From positions 434,001-498,000 of the forward strand of contig JAWWNJ010000012.1 of the NCBI GenBank assembly GCA_037176885.1: DNA of 64,000 nucleotides. Direction: 5' to 3'. This stretch comes from Favolaschia claudopus (Eukaryota; Basidiomycota; Agaricomycetes; Agaricales; Mycenaceae). A program made the position numbers and the translations under genes. Below are positions 26,201-37,557 of the stretch, one piece after another; positions within the stretch are counted from its first letter, which is position 1; each line of letters begins with the position of its first letter. The notes under the pieces are model-generated. The model worked only from the letters and a program-made list of their open reading frames with translations. It was not told the DNA's origin and searched no databases.

Positions 26201-27471
26201 AGAGGCTCGTTGGGTGGAGTGAATCGGTCGCGGGTGTGAGCGTGCGTTGGAGACGACGGAAGGATGAGCTGAAGATTATGGTGGTGTGATTAGCCAAGTG
26301 CGGAAAGAGAGAAGCAGATAGCGGACGCACTTTTTTGTAGTTCTCTCTTACCCGTTTGCGCCTTCGCGGACATCAACAGCATATTCAGCGGGGCAGGAGC
26401 TCGGTCGGCGTGAGGCAGCGAGGAGGGAATGTGATATTGACGAGAATTGTAGAAAGTGAGGTCGTTGGCTAAAAGGCAGGTCGTCTCGTCAGTACGCAAG
26501 CGAAAGAGGAAAGTGAAGAAACGCACGTGTGCAGCCGCTAACGTCGCCGGTGACGCGTGGACAGCCTGCTACTCAGACGAGTTATCCGGAACCTCGAATC
26601 GGCGAGGTTGAGCAAGGCATCGGCTGCGACGCATGTAATTGATAAACTGAAATGAGATAAAACGAGCGAAGAAATTGAAGTGAATTCCTGACCATATCGA
26701 GGCGAGGGGGAAGAAGTGGAGGGACACATCCGAGGGGGTCGAGTCTACGTCCAGGCTTTGAGGGTTCAACTTGAAATGAAGGATGCCAAAGGAGAGGAAA
26801 AGAACCAAGGGGAAAGGGGAGACCGATCGGGGAGCCGATAAAAGCAAATTGTCGTCCGAGTTTCATGTATGCGTAGTCCCAGGCGCGGAAATGTGCGGGA
26901 GGACCGGGATAAAACAGACGAAGTAAAGAGAAACCGGTGCCGTACAGAAAAAAGGGCCGTGCAGCGCTGTAGCGGTGAAGCTGGTGATTTTTTGTGGATC
27001 CTTGGAGAGGCAGCCAAGGGTATTGGAGGTAGATTAGTTGCCGGATGAAGGAGCGAAAGATACCGACCAGCGCCACCACCGCCCCGCTCGCTGCAGCTGT
27101 GGCAGCGGCGGCGCTGGCGTGAGCGAGTGGCGGGTTGCTGTGGTGGAGAGTCACAAGCTGTGACATCGTGACGGCACGCTGTGCGGAGCTTTCGGCGATC
27201 GAATATAAACCCGCTATATCCGAAAGGCGGGGATTTCGGCGATCGGGGATGTCGGCGATAGATATTTAGGTATATATCTAATTTTATGGTTTTGGCAGTT
27301 CTGCGGCATCAATACCCTACCGGAAACTATCAACGGAACAGTGAAATATGCTGTCATATCCACCCAAATGGGGTGAGATGGGTACATATATATAAGGTAC
27401 ATATTGGTTGGACTACTGGTATGTACCTTTATTCCAATGTACCCCCCTGTCATGGCTGGGTCTATTGATAT
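23249..27471. mobile_element. TIR element inside element A gag, copy 1
   Basis: About 4.22 kb bounded by imperfect inverted repeats of about 90 bp. Left end 23249-23340 (core AGGGGGGTACATTGGAATAA) matches the reverse complement of 27380-27471. Both ends contain several copies of the heptamer GGTACAT/ATGTACC. The Gag capsid frame stops within the right repeat and the nucleocapsid frame opens just past the left one, as expected for an insertion. No transposase was recognised, so it appears non-autonomous. Target duplication and superfamily could not be fixed. Its ends could extend a few bases either way. Confidence 0.7.
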
Positions 27472-29339
27472 AAAGGTACATCCACTGCTGGCTCGCTATC
27501 CTCCTTGCCCTCTTCTTCGTCACCGTGGTCCGCCGCATTGGCCCTGCGGAAACGTACGCGAGGATTGGCCGAGATGGAGGGGCTTGGATTGTTGAGCAAC
27601 ACTCGGATCTGCTGCCCAGTTTTCCATGCTGAGATGAGTCCGGCGCAGTTATGTTGCGCGTAGTTCATAAGGCTGTCGACGTCGGGGCAATTGTGCTGGT
27701 TAACATCCTTAACCCATTCGACGGGTTGGGTTCGAAGGATACGCGCGACTGCGTTGGGGCCACTCTCGCCATCCGAGTAGATAAACGATTGATGTTGAGC
27801 TCGGCGTTGGAAGAAGTCCAGCGGCTGTTCTTCTTGGTGTCCCCGCTGCCGGAACTTCATTTCTTCGAATTCCTGGGTACGGTCGTGGAGCCATTGAGCG
27901 GTTAAGTATTGACGACGAATAGCGTCCAACAGGTGGTCCCAATCTCTGCAATATTCTGCGCGACGCTCCGCCGGTAGCGTATTCCACCATCGCATAGCCC
28001 TGCCTGTGAATTTCGACGGCGCCATTTGCGCTATTCCTTGCGCCATGCGAGGGCTGAGCATCGCGAGGTACGCCATGGAAATGACGTATGGAATCAACGT
28101 TTCGTCCATTCCATCCCACTCTGGAACGACTGAAATATTCAGCTTGTGGTTCAGCTGCCACTGATCCATAGCGCTCTCCGGGTCTCTCCCGTGTGCAGCT
28201 GGGTCTCCTCCTCCTCCATTACCACCGCCTCCGCCTCCGTTACCACCTGGGTAGCCGCTGTTCCCTCCTCCACCATTTCCTCCGCCTCCGCTACCCCCGT
28301 TACCTCCATCCCCGTCTCCACCTCCTCCGTTTGGCATGCCTGGCACCTTGCCTTGCCATCCAGGGGGGAGACTATTCGGCGGAGCGCTCGGAGGCGTCGA
28401 GCCGCCCTTCGACGGCTGAGGAGCGTTACTAGCGTTTGTAAACGCGTTCTGGTCAAGACGGCCGCCCGTAGTCACGAATGGCCCCCCAGTGTTCTTCCCC
28501 TCCTGCTGGCGAGTATCGCGGATAAACCCTTGACCGGGTAACGCGCTCACTGCTGACAAAAGGGGAGTGGGAGAGGTGAACCGGACCCCGTGGAAGGGCG
28601 GCACTTCCCCTCGAGTTGCCGCTGGGTCGAACCAAGTAGGAGGAACGGTTTGTCGGTCTCCTTGGGTCTGCGTTGGAATTGGCTGTTCGCGGACGGTGGG
28701 AATGGCGGTGGGGTTGGAGTGACGCGTACGCGGTTTGTAGTAGCGAGGGCGAGGCTCCTCGCCTAGCTTCACGCGTATTTCCTCGAGTGCTTCCCTATTG
28801 ATGAGGGCCGCTCGGTCGGCGTACTCCTTACGGAGAAGGAGGCGGTAAAGCTCCTTCGTCGGGTGCTGGGATCCAAACTCCTTGCGCACTTCCGAGATGG
28901 TAGAGTCTACCGAGCTGATACGCTCATCCAAACTCTCATCCACCAGCGTCTCCCTAATACTCTGGAAGTACAGCAGGATATGGTGGTTGGCGCGATCCAG
29001 ACGCATCTGGAGGACCGATACTGCATATCGCAGCTCCACCTGCACTTCGCAATGTTCTGTCATATACAGAAAGCTGTACCCCGGGTCCAGTACGAAGCTG
29101 GTGTTTGGATCTCGATCCAGAAACAAGGTGAGAGCCTCTAGAATCTGCTGGACGGCTACTACGGCGTGCGCGAGGTGGGTTAGGTTTTTGAGGTTGAGGC
29201 AGAAGTAGTGCCTATTCGTTTCTGCGTCCACCCCAGGGATCAGGGTCGCATTCTCCGTGTCGATCAACATCGCTTTACTGAGCAGGTCAGGTAACCCGTC
29301 CCAGTCCAGGTTGACGTGAGTGCGGTCGTAGCGCATCAA
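27462..29339 (-). pseudogene. Element A gag, 5'-truncated copy at the duplication junction
   Basis: Identical in protein to the C-terminal two-thirds of the Gag at 37548-40313, but its N-terminal 297 or so residues are replaced by integrase-coding sequence at the junction 29356/29357. It keeps the glycine-rich linker and the capsid-like segment (RWWNTLPAERRAEYCRDW). The stop lies in the right TIR. No proper start codon remains upstream. Confidence 0.85.
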
Positions 29340-32023
29340 GGCGTCGCGCAGAGCAGCTTGAAGGGTCCCGCGTGAGCACTCTCATGCGGCGAGTCGTGTA
29401 TCCACTTCAAGACGTAGTGGCTCTTAGATTTAGGGACACAGAGTCTTGTCTTCCAGTCTGCGTCAATAAAATATAAGAGCCCGTCTCGTCCTTTGGAGAA
29501 CCGTGAAGGCGTTAATATCTTGTCAGGGCTAGGAGCTTCCTCCGCGTAGCGATCACGAAAGTAAGGATCCTCCTTGTAACCCTTGACAAAACTTTCCTTC
29601 ACTTTCGACGAGACCGAGATCAGGAGGTGAGATCGACGATTCCAATCCTCTTCATCCTTATCCGGTCTCACCCCCGCAGGGTACGTCCAGTGGTCCCCTT
29701 GAACGAAAGGAAGAGAGTCCAAGTCTGCCGCGAGTTCCACGCGCTCCTTGACTCCTTCCTTCGCCTCTTCGGAGGAAGTACCCGAGTGTGCAGCGACTTC
29801 ATCGCGCTCCTGGGCATTCTTCCGCTCCCCACGCCTGCCCTCCACCAGCGGAGGGTAAGCTAGCGTAGTTTCCACGCTTTCCTTCGCCTTCTGTCTGCGC
29901 GTCTGCACCGGCAGCGCGTACTTGTCCACTACATCCTCCCACCACCAGATCGCAAACGCCGCTTTCTTAGCCGGCGCAAACTCACTCTTGTCCTCTAGAC
30001 GTTGTGCTGTCTCCTGCTTGTCGGCGTCGGGTATAATCGTGTTGGGGTCCTCAACGACCGGCGATTCATGCGGCGGAACTCTCGGTAGTCGCGAGAGCGG
30101 ATCTACGTTAGAGTGCACTCGACCCGGTCTGTGCACTATCTTCAATCCTGGATACACAGCGAACACCGCCCCCCACGCCGCTAGTCGACGGTTGGCATTC
30201 TCGTACACCCTCGCCCACTGCAATGCGGCGTGATCTGTTACCAGAATCACCGTTTCCCCTTCGATAAACGGCTGGAATCGCACCAGCGCTTCCTTCGCGC
30301 CCAGCGCTTCCCTCTCCGTCGCGCTGTAGTTCCTCTCTGCGGCCTTCAGACTCCTGCTCCAATAGGCAATCACCCGTTCGACATGGACTATGGTGTCGTC
30401 CAATGTCGTACCCCACTTCTCCTCGTCCGGCACCTCCACCACGTCCTTCGTTAATGTCGTGAATAACTTGGGAATAGAGTTCCCGGCGTCCCACGCCGCT
30501 TTCAGTCGGTCATATGAACTCGTCCCCTTCAAGTCGCCCACTCGGATTGGCTGCACCTGTTGCAGACTAGAGCCTAAGGCGTAGTCTGACGCGTCGGTAT
30601 ACAGCCTATACGGGGACCCTTGAATGGGGTGTCCCAGTATCGGTGCCATGGAGAGTGCTTCCTTCGCCTGCGTGAATGCAATCTCGTGCTCCGCCCTCCA
30701 GTCCCACTTGACCCCTTTCGCGAGAAGCCCAAACAAGGGTTTCGCTATGTAGGCGTAGTAAGGGATGTAAGAGGCGAAGTAATTCACCATCCCCAGAAAT
30801 TTCTGAAGGTCGTGAACGGAAGTAGGACGCGCCAGTTCCTGAATGGCGGCCACTTTCTCCTTGTGCGTCGAAAGGCCCAGCCTAGAAACCTTCTGCCCTA
30901 GCAGAAGGATAGAGGAATATCCTACGAAGCACTTCTTAGGCTCCAGAGTGATCCCAGCAGCTGCTATAGCGCTCAGGACCTTATCTAGGTGCACTAAGTG
31001 GTCCTCCCAATTCCTTGAAAACACCACGATGTCATCAATATAGACAAGCGTGAAGAGCCATAGGTACGGCGCAAGCACCCCCTGCATTATACGCTGGAAG
31101 ATAGACGGCCCATTTCTCAGCCCGAAGGGCATGCGGCGAAATTGCCACAAACCACGGTGAGAGCGGAAGGCTGTTTTCTCCTTTGCGTCGTCATCCATCT
31201 CCACCTGATTGAACCCTGCCAGGGCGTCAAACGAGGAAAGGACCTGGGAGCCCGAGAGCGCTTGGATGATATTGGATTGACGGGGAATGGGGAACTCATC
31301 CGCTATGGTATTAGCGTTGAGCTTTCGGTAGTCGACCGCCAGCCTAGGCTTCCCGTTACGGAAAACAACGACACACGGCGCTCCCCAAGGGCTGGTAGAC
31401 GGCTCGATGACCTCCCTTTCGATCCACAGGTCCATTTGTTTGTCGATGACCTCGCGTTTTGCAGGCGACGCGGAGTACATGGGTATCGATACGGGTTGCG
31501 TTCCAGGTTTCACTGGCACAGGGGCCTTCTCCTTGACATGCCCTAGTCTACCTCCGACTCCGAACGCAGCCTTATTTCGGCGCAGAACGTCGTCAAGCCT
31601 TGGACGGATAGCTTCCGGCACATCCGGTCCCAAATTCACCATGGCCGCTACGTCCTCCGAATCTTCCGCTTCCTCAAACTCTCCAGCTAATGCAGTCGTC
31701 TTTGGTCCCCACATGTGATCCTCCTCTTCACCAGTCTCCTCATGGACGGTGGGAGGATTGCTGGGGATTGGATCCTGCGCACGCAGCGTTTCTTGGATTA
31801 CGCGCGCCAGCGCCTCCGCAGAAGCGACCATTTTCTCCCTTTCCTCGTCCGTCTTTGGTACATCCGCGAAGTCCTCCGGAGCATAGAGCTTGCCCACGAT
31901 GTCACCTGCTCGTATATACCATGGACGCGTACTCGGGTTCGCGATTGGCAAGTACGGGGACGAAGACTTGATAAATGTGGTGGGGGCAGCCATCACGCTT
32001 GCGTCCTCATTGGCTATCACCAC
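29336..32023 (-). CDS. Element A pol, proximal copy: RT-RNase H, integrase lost
   Basis: 895 residues in one open frame from ATG 32023: reverse transcriptase (LDVDYRKLN-like LAVDYRKLNANT, FDALAGFNQV, YIDDIVVFSRN), RNase H (LYTDASDYALG, TDHAALQWARVYENANRRL) and the start of the integrase zinc domain (HDSPHESAHAGPFK). The frame crosses the duplication junction and ends after a few foreign residues (LLCATP). Catalytic integrase and chromodomain are therefore absent from this copy. This copy lacks the two frameshifts of the distal pol. The start is arbitrary, because the protein was probably continuous with the protease. Confidence 0.88.
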   Translation of the reverse strand: MVIANEDASVMAAPTTFIKSSSPYLPIANPSTRPWYIRAGDIVGKLYAPEDFADVPKTDEEREKMVASAEALARVIQETLRAQDPIPSNPPTVHEETGEEEDHMWGPKTTALAGEFEEAEDSEDVAAMVNLGPDVPEAIRPRLDDVLRRNKAAFGVGGRLGHVKEKAPVPVKPGTQPVSIPMYSASPAKREVIDKQMDLWIEREVIEPSTSPWGAPCVVVFRNGKPRLAVDYRKLNANTIADEFPIPRQSNIIQALSGSQVLSSFDALAGFNQVEMDDDAKEKTAFRSHRGLWQFRRMPFGLRNGPSIFQRIMQGVLAPYLWLFTLVYIDDIVVFSRNWEDHLVHLDKVLSAIAAAGITLEPKKCFVGYSSILLLGQKVSRLGLSTHKEKVAAIQELARPTSVHDLQKFLGMVNYFASYIPYYAYIAKPLFGLLAKGVKWDWRAEHEIAFTQAKEALSMAPILGHPIQGSPYRLYTDASDYALGSSLQQVQPIRVGDLKGTSSYDRLKAAWDAGNSIPKLFTTLTKDVVEVPDEEKWGTTLDDTIVHVERVIAYWSRSLKAAERNYSATEREALGAKEALVRFQPFIEGETVILVTDHAALQWARVYENANRRLAAWGAVFAVYPGLKIVHRPGRVHSNVDPLSRLPRVPPHESPVVEDPNTIIPDADKQETAQRLEDKSEFAPAKKAAFAIWWWEDVVDKYALPVQTRRQKAKESVETTLAYPPLVEGRRGERKNAQERDEVAAHSGTSSEEAKEGVKERVELAADLDSLPFVQGDHWTYPAGVRPDKDEEDWNRRSHLLISVSSKVKESFVKGYKEDPYFRDRYAEEAPSPDKILTPSRFSKGRDGLLYFIDADWKTRLCVPKSKSHYVLKWIHDSPHESAHAGPFKLLCATP

Positions 32024-33288
32024 CTTCTCGACAACCCACTCTTCCTTCCCATCGAACGGCCCGTAACTTTGACGTTATGTACGGATCCGGCCGCAATAAG
32101 GACGTCGTTCGCCGCCAGCACTGGCGGGGCTTCCATCTTCCCTTCCCTACGAATACGCGCCTTCGACCTCTGGTACGTTTTCCGCCAGATCCCGGGTAGA
32201 AGGCGCTTCATGGTCCTCGCCACGCTTGCTTGCCGTATTTCAAACCCGAGATCGATAGAGTGGGCGGAAGAGGCAGGAATGGTATGTCGAGTCCTGCCTA
32301 TCTGTACCTCACAATGACCCGTGGCCCATCGTTGCACGCCTAACTCGTACGACGACTGAAAGTCCTCTCCCAGCAACAGCGGTACTTTCATATTTCTCAC
32401 CACGTAGGCCTCCATCTCGAAACTTATGAGTTCTCCGTCCTTCGATACCATGTAGACAGGAGTCTTGATATATCCGAGTACTTTCGCCTGACCCGTTAGG
32501 TGGTAGAGGGTCATCCGAATTCCATCTCGAGGCTTAGGAAGCCCTGGGATTGACTCCCAGAACTCCTCCGACATCAGCGTGATATCCGCTCCAGAGTCGA
32601 GACGTCCCTTGATCTCTTCGTTCTCAAGGGAGCCGACCTTAAGCTTGACGTGAAGGGCTCTCGCTCCGAGTGACCCAAGACCGTCAGGGAGCTGTCTGAC
32701 CTTACGGGCTTGGAGGATATTCGTTCCATCCTCCAAGGTTGTGCTGGGCAGCTCGGGAGGTCTGACTTCCTTGCGTCGCTCCTTCCGCGGTATGACTGGG
32801 GGGTCATCGCTTTCCACCGCTTTCCCCTTGTCCTTCGCGGGCGGAGATTTCGCAAAAAGGTCATGCCTCCGACGGTTACGATTAAACCCACGATACTGAA
32901 CGTGAGCAGCTTTGGCGTCAGAGCCGAGCGCGTCAACGACCAGGGCTTCTCTCGTAGTTTTAGACTCAGGTTCACTCGAGTAAGCGGAAGCAGCATCAAT
33001 ATTTTCCATAGCTAAGTACTCGCGTAATTCCTTCGCTTCCTCATCCGCGTCCAAGTCTACGAAGATGAGATTAGCTCTACGTAGCGCCGACCATCGACCG
33101 AAATGGGGACAGTCTCGGTGGACGTGCTTAGGGCTGGTACAAATGTAGCATTCCCCGTTCGGCGCTCGACGGCTACTCTTGGAATCATCTCTCTTGAACT
33201 CATACCCTTCTATCGTCTTGCCACCCGGGAAGGGAGTCTGCGAGCTCGAAGCTTGGGCGCTCCCGTTCCTAGAACGGTCTGCAGCCAT
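32017..33288 (-). CDS. Element A nucleocapsid-protease, proximal copy
   Basis: Same 423 residues as the distal copy: CCHC zinc knuckle at residues 47-60 and DSGA protease at about 230. It ends 7 nt past the RT start with the same one-base shift, so that lesion predates the tandem duplication. Upstream in frame the sequence stays open (TLSELAAEKSA) to a TAA at the edge of the TIR insertion. Confidence 0.85.
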   Translation of the reverse strand: MAADRSRNGSAQASSSQTPFPGGKTIEGYEFKRDDSKSSRRAPNGECYICTSPKHVHRDCPHFGRWSALRRANLIFVDLDADEEAKELREYLAMENIDAASAYSSEPESKTTREALVVDALGSDAKAAHVQYRGFNRNRRRHDLFAKSPPAKDKGKAVESDDPPVIPRKERRKEVRPPELPSTTLEDGTNILQARKVRQLPDGLGSLGARALHVKLKVGSLENEEIKGRLDSGADITLMSEEFWESIPGLPKPRDGIRMTLYHLTGQAKVLGYIKTPVYMVSKDGELISFEMEAYVVRNMKVPLLLGEDFQSSYELGVQRWATGHCEVQIGRTRHTIPASSAHSIDLGFEIRQASVARTMKRLLPGIWRKTYQRSKARIRREGKMEAPPVLAANDVLIAAGSVHNVKVTGRSMGRKSGLSRRW

Positions 33289-33334
33289 GGCAGATTTCTC
33301 CGCCGCGAGCTCGCTCAGTGTTGGTTGTTACTAG

Positions 33335-36300
33335 ATATATATATACCCAACCATCATAGGGGGGTACATTGGAATAAAGTAACACCTGGGTAATGCAGCC
33401 AACATGTACCCTATATATATGTACCTTGATCACTGATGACAACGGGGAATCATCGCGGCTTGGCTCGGCCTCATGGTGGAGTTTCCCACACCATCAAATA
33501 GCTGAAATGAACGCAATAAATGGCTTTTTTTGCCAGAAATAATCAAAAAGAAATTAGATAATTGAATGGTAAAATACACGTTGTATGTAATCAAACACGC
33601 GCCGGCTTAAAACGTTGAATGACAGGTCAAGCGAATGATACGGCATAAGCGCCTAAGGCGCTTACACTAATCACTGTGTCACGTGGGTGCTGTGGCTGGT
33701 GTGGCGCGCAGCGCGCGGCGCGCCTGCATACAGCGCCGTACCGCAGTAGTACAATGCGGCGGGGTTGCACGTGGATGCGGATGCGCGACGCGGTAGCAAG
33801 TGGGCGCGTCCTTCCAAAAGCTATTCAAGCGCTATGGAGACGTAGCGCGCACACGTCGAGAGGTGTTGACACCAGTGCAATGAGGGACGGAGTGTGTCGG
33901 TAACAATAGCACCGTCCGCAATAGAGGCGTGTTAGCAGAGATACGCGAGAGGTGGAAAAGCGGTTGGTGGGAAAGGGTGAGGAGACGGCGCCGCGCCGTG
34001 ACGCGGTGGAAGCCCGCGGGCAGTGCGTTTGATTGCGCTGTACGGTTGCGGGTTGCGGGAGGAGAACAGAAGTGACAGCTGTGGGGTCGGGTGGAGCGGT
34101 AGCGCGCATCCGTAGTGCATCGGAAAAGATCTAAAGGGTCAGAATTAGCGTGGCGGCGGGTAGGTAAAGCAGACGCAGGGATGTATTTGAGATGAAAAGA
34201 ATTGAGAATAGAATGAAGATAGAAGGGAAGCAAGAAAAAGATAACAAAAGTAGACAAAAGGCAAGGTAAAGTTATGAATGAACAAACGAAGGAGCGGGGT
34301 GGGGGGGGGGGAACTGGGGAGACCCCGTAGACGAAATAAAATGGAAGGAAAATGTCAAAATATAATGGACAGAAAGAGAGAAGAAATAGAAAAGGAACAT
34401 ACTGGATATCCACCCCTTCCCCCTATCCAATCCGTCTTGATTCAACACGCCGCAGCCCCCACTTTCTAGTAGATCCGTATCTGCTGCTGGAACGGAGTTG
34501 TCGATCTTGAGATGGGGCGGTCCTTCATGGGTTGGATCAGATTGACGATGTCTGTAACAGAGGACAAGAGGTAACGATGAGAATAAGGAGACAATGAAAG
34601 TAACACGCACCACTTTCACTTATCGCTGCCTCCGCATCCACCTTCATCAGCACATTTAGATTCTCTTTTGATCACATTCCCGTCAAGCCGCCGTAGTTGC
34701 TCCCGCCATTGTCATTTCAGAGTCAGGTTGCGGTGTCTGAAATCGTCCTTGTCGGGTCGCCGTGCAAGGAGACAAGCGAGGAGTAGAGATGGCGAGGAAG
34801 GAAGGGTGTGCGCTGGCAGTGTGACGCGTGAGTCACCGCATCGGCATCGTTTCCGAGTGGCTCGGGCGGATCGGTGCGATCACCGATACTCAACGCCCGA
34901 GTCCGAATCGGGTAAGTTTTGAATCAAAACCATCGAGTTTGTTCCTCTAGCATTTCTAAGCCGTTCTACAAGCTTCTTTCAGCCACATGCATGCTTTGTA
35001 CATTCAATATATCTGCCTTGTAGCTAAATTTTAGCCACGCCGAATTTATTCCACATCCAAACCTGAATTTATCTTCAGGCACACCAACCGGTGGTCTTCG
35101 AGTATCAGGGTATTGCAGAGCCAATGTTCTTGGCTAAAACAGAGTTTATAAGTGCTATAGTGCTATCACAGCTCATATCTGAGTTCTAGATTCTAGATTC
35201 CGGGTGTGATATCACAATTTACCATAAAATGTCGACGCCAATTATGAGCTCAGTTTTATGTATTCTGTGTTAAAGTCCTAAGTTTTTGAAGCGTTACTTA
35301 CCCAGAAGCTTTAGGTCTGAATATCGCTTGAGATTTCAAACTTTGAAAATTCGATGTTTTTCGACATTTGGGCTTTTTGAGGGGTTGAGATAAGGGAAAT
35401 GGCTTAATTCCTTGTTGAAAGTTACTCGGAACAAGTCTTAGAAGAATATATGTCAAGATAATGTTGCCCTTTCAAGATGGAAGTACCCAAAGTGCGGGAA
35501 GTGTACTGGAGATATTAGTACAAGTTCAGTTTCAACGGTTGGCTCAAAATAATGACTTACTTATATTGTCATCTACATTGCTGTTGGACAGGCACTTTTG
35601 TAATATGTTGTTTCAGATGCTCGCAAGGCCTCAGATTGACGGCCCTTATATTTTCTTGCAGCCTGTGGGAGATGAACGAACGAAAAAAAGAATTAGCCGC
35701 CGACATCGACTCGTTAAGCGCCCGCGTCGGACCGTTGCCCCAGCCAATGGGAGCACGATCCGACGCGTCCGATTCGTCGGCCGAAGTCCTGTGTGGCGCA
35801 CTCACCACTCAAATGTGGCGCACTCACGACTCAACGACGGCTGTTCTCCCCCATTCATTGTTTCTCTTGCTGAGGTCACTCATTGAAGCCAGTCTGAACA
35901 TGATTTACATTGCTCTTTGTACAAGTAAAATAGATAAGTAGAGTACTTTAGCAAATCAATACAAGAAAAGGGAAAACAAGATGATAAGAAATGCGAAATA
36001 AAAGATACAAGCAGCAGACACTCGAGAGAGGGTCGAGGTCATTCGGCCCCTCACGAGTTCGTTGAAGGTGACTTGAATTCAATCTGAGCTGCGGTTTATC
36101 AAGCCGAGGATCGGCGCCCGCACACAAATCGACGTTGTTGATGATGATGCTGACGAGGGGTGTTGACGAAGAAGACGGCGTGGGGTCGAGTCAGACTGAG
36201 TGGTGAGGTTGAGCTGCAGATTCTAGGTTGGATGCCAGGGTTTGGGAGTGGGGACAGGAAAAGGGGCGAGGTGGCGGGGTATGGGGAGAGGCTCGTTGGG

Positions 36301-37557
36301 TGGAGTGAATCGGTCGCGGGTGTGAGCGTGCGTTGGAGACGACGGAAGGATGAGCTGAAGATTATGGTGGTGTGATTAGCCAAGTGCGGAAAGAGAGAAG
36401 CAGATAGCGGACGCACTTTTTTGTAGTTCTCTCTTACCCGTTTGCGCCTTCGCGGACATCAACAGCATATTCAGCGGGGCAGGAGCTCGGTCGGCGTGAG
36501 GCAGCGAGGAGGGAATGTGATATTGACGAGAATTGTAGAAAGTGAGGTCGTTGGCTAAAAGGCAGGTCGTCTCGTCAGTACGCAAGCGAAAGAGGAAAGT
36601 GAAGAAACGCACGTGTGCAGCCGCTAACGTCGCCGGTGACGCGTGGACAGCCTGCTACTCAGACGAGTTATCCGGAACCTCGAATCGGCGAGGTTGAGCA
36701 AGGCATCGGCTGCGACGCATGTAATTGATAAACTGAAATGAGATAAAACGAGCGAAGAAATTGAAGTGAATTCCTGACCATATCGAGGCGAGGGGGAAGA
36801 AGTGGAGGGACACATCCGAGGGGGTCGAGTCTACATCCAGGCTTTGAGGGTTCAACTTGAAATGAAGGATGCCAAAGGAGAGGAAAAGAACCAAGGGGAA
36901 AGGGGAGACCGATCGGGGAGCCGATAAAAGCAAATTGTCGTCCGAGTTTCATGTATGCGTAGTCCCAGGCGCGGAAATGTGCGGGAGGACCGGGATAAAA
37001 CAGACGAAGTAAAGAGAAACCGGTGCCGTACAGAAAAAAGGGCCGTGCAGCGCTGTAGCGGTGAAGCTGGTGATTTTTTGTGGATCCTTGGAGAGGCAGC
37101 CAAGGGTATTGGAGGTAGATTAGTTGCCGGATGAAGGAGCGAAAGATACCGACCAGCGCCACCACCGCCCCGCTCGCTGCAGCTGTGGCAGCGGCGGCGC
37201 TGGCGTGAGCGAGTGGCGGGTTGCTGTGGTGGAGAGTCACAAGCTGTGACATCGTGACGGCACGCTGTGCGGAGCTTTCGGCGATCGAATATAAACCCGC
37301 TATATCCGAAAGGCGGGGATTTCGGCGATCGGGGATGTCGGCGATAGATATTTAGGTATATATCTAATTTTATGGTTTTGGCAGTTCTGCGGCATCAATA
37401 CCCTACCGGAAACTATCAACGGAACAGTGAAATATGCTGTCATATCCACCCAAATGGGGTGAGATGGGTACATATATATAAGGTACATATTGGTTGGACT
37501 ACTGGTATGTACCTTTATTCCAATGTACCCCCCTGTCATGGCTGGGTCTATTGATAT
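33335..37557. mobile_element. TIR element inside element A gag, copy 2
   Basis: Duplicate of 23249-27471, copied with the 10-kb unit. Inverted ends lie at 33335-33426 and 37466-37557. Inside are only short open frames; several minus-strand stretches have exon-intron-like structure (see 36099-37252). Confidence 0.7.
36099..37252 (-). other. Possible spliced gene within the TIR element (also at 26013-27166)
   Basis: From ATG 37252 an Ala-rich start (AHASAAAATAAASGAVVAL) precedes GT donors. Further on there are intron-like stretches, for example a donor before 'cgtccgctatctgc' with a pyrimidine-rich tract and 'cttcag' acceptor near 36350. Short open blocks such as LTFYNSRQYHIPSSLPHAD lie between. 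No family was recognised and the exon chain was not completed. It could be a captured host gene fragment. Confidence 0.2.

Larger units (their letters stand above)
19273..29356. repeat. Tandem duplication within element A, unit 1
   Basis: 10,084 bp from the integrase zinc-domain region to the gag N-terminal part. It is repeated directly at 29357-39442. Only these differences were seen: one-base indels at about 20316 and 21080, and substitutions at 23885 (C/G), 24604 (A/G) and 26749 (G/A). Breakpoints share a single C. Confidence 0.93.

Noticed and set aside
28151..28541. Open frames on both strands over the Gly-rich gag linker
   Set aside because: Low-complexity shadows of the GGN codons in gag.
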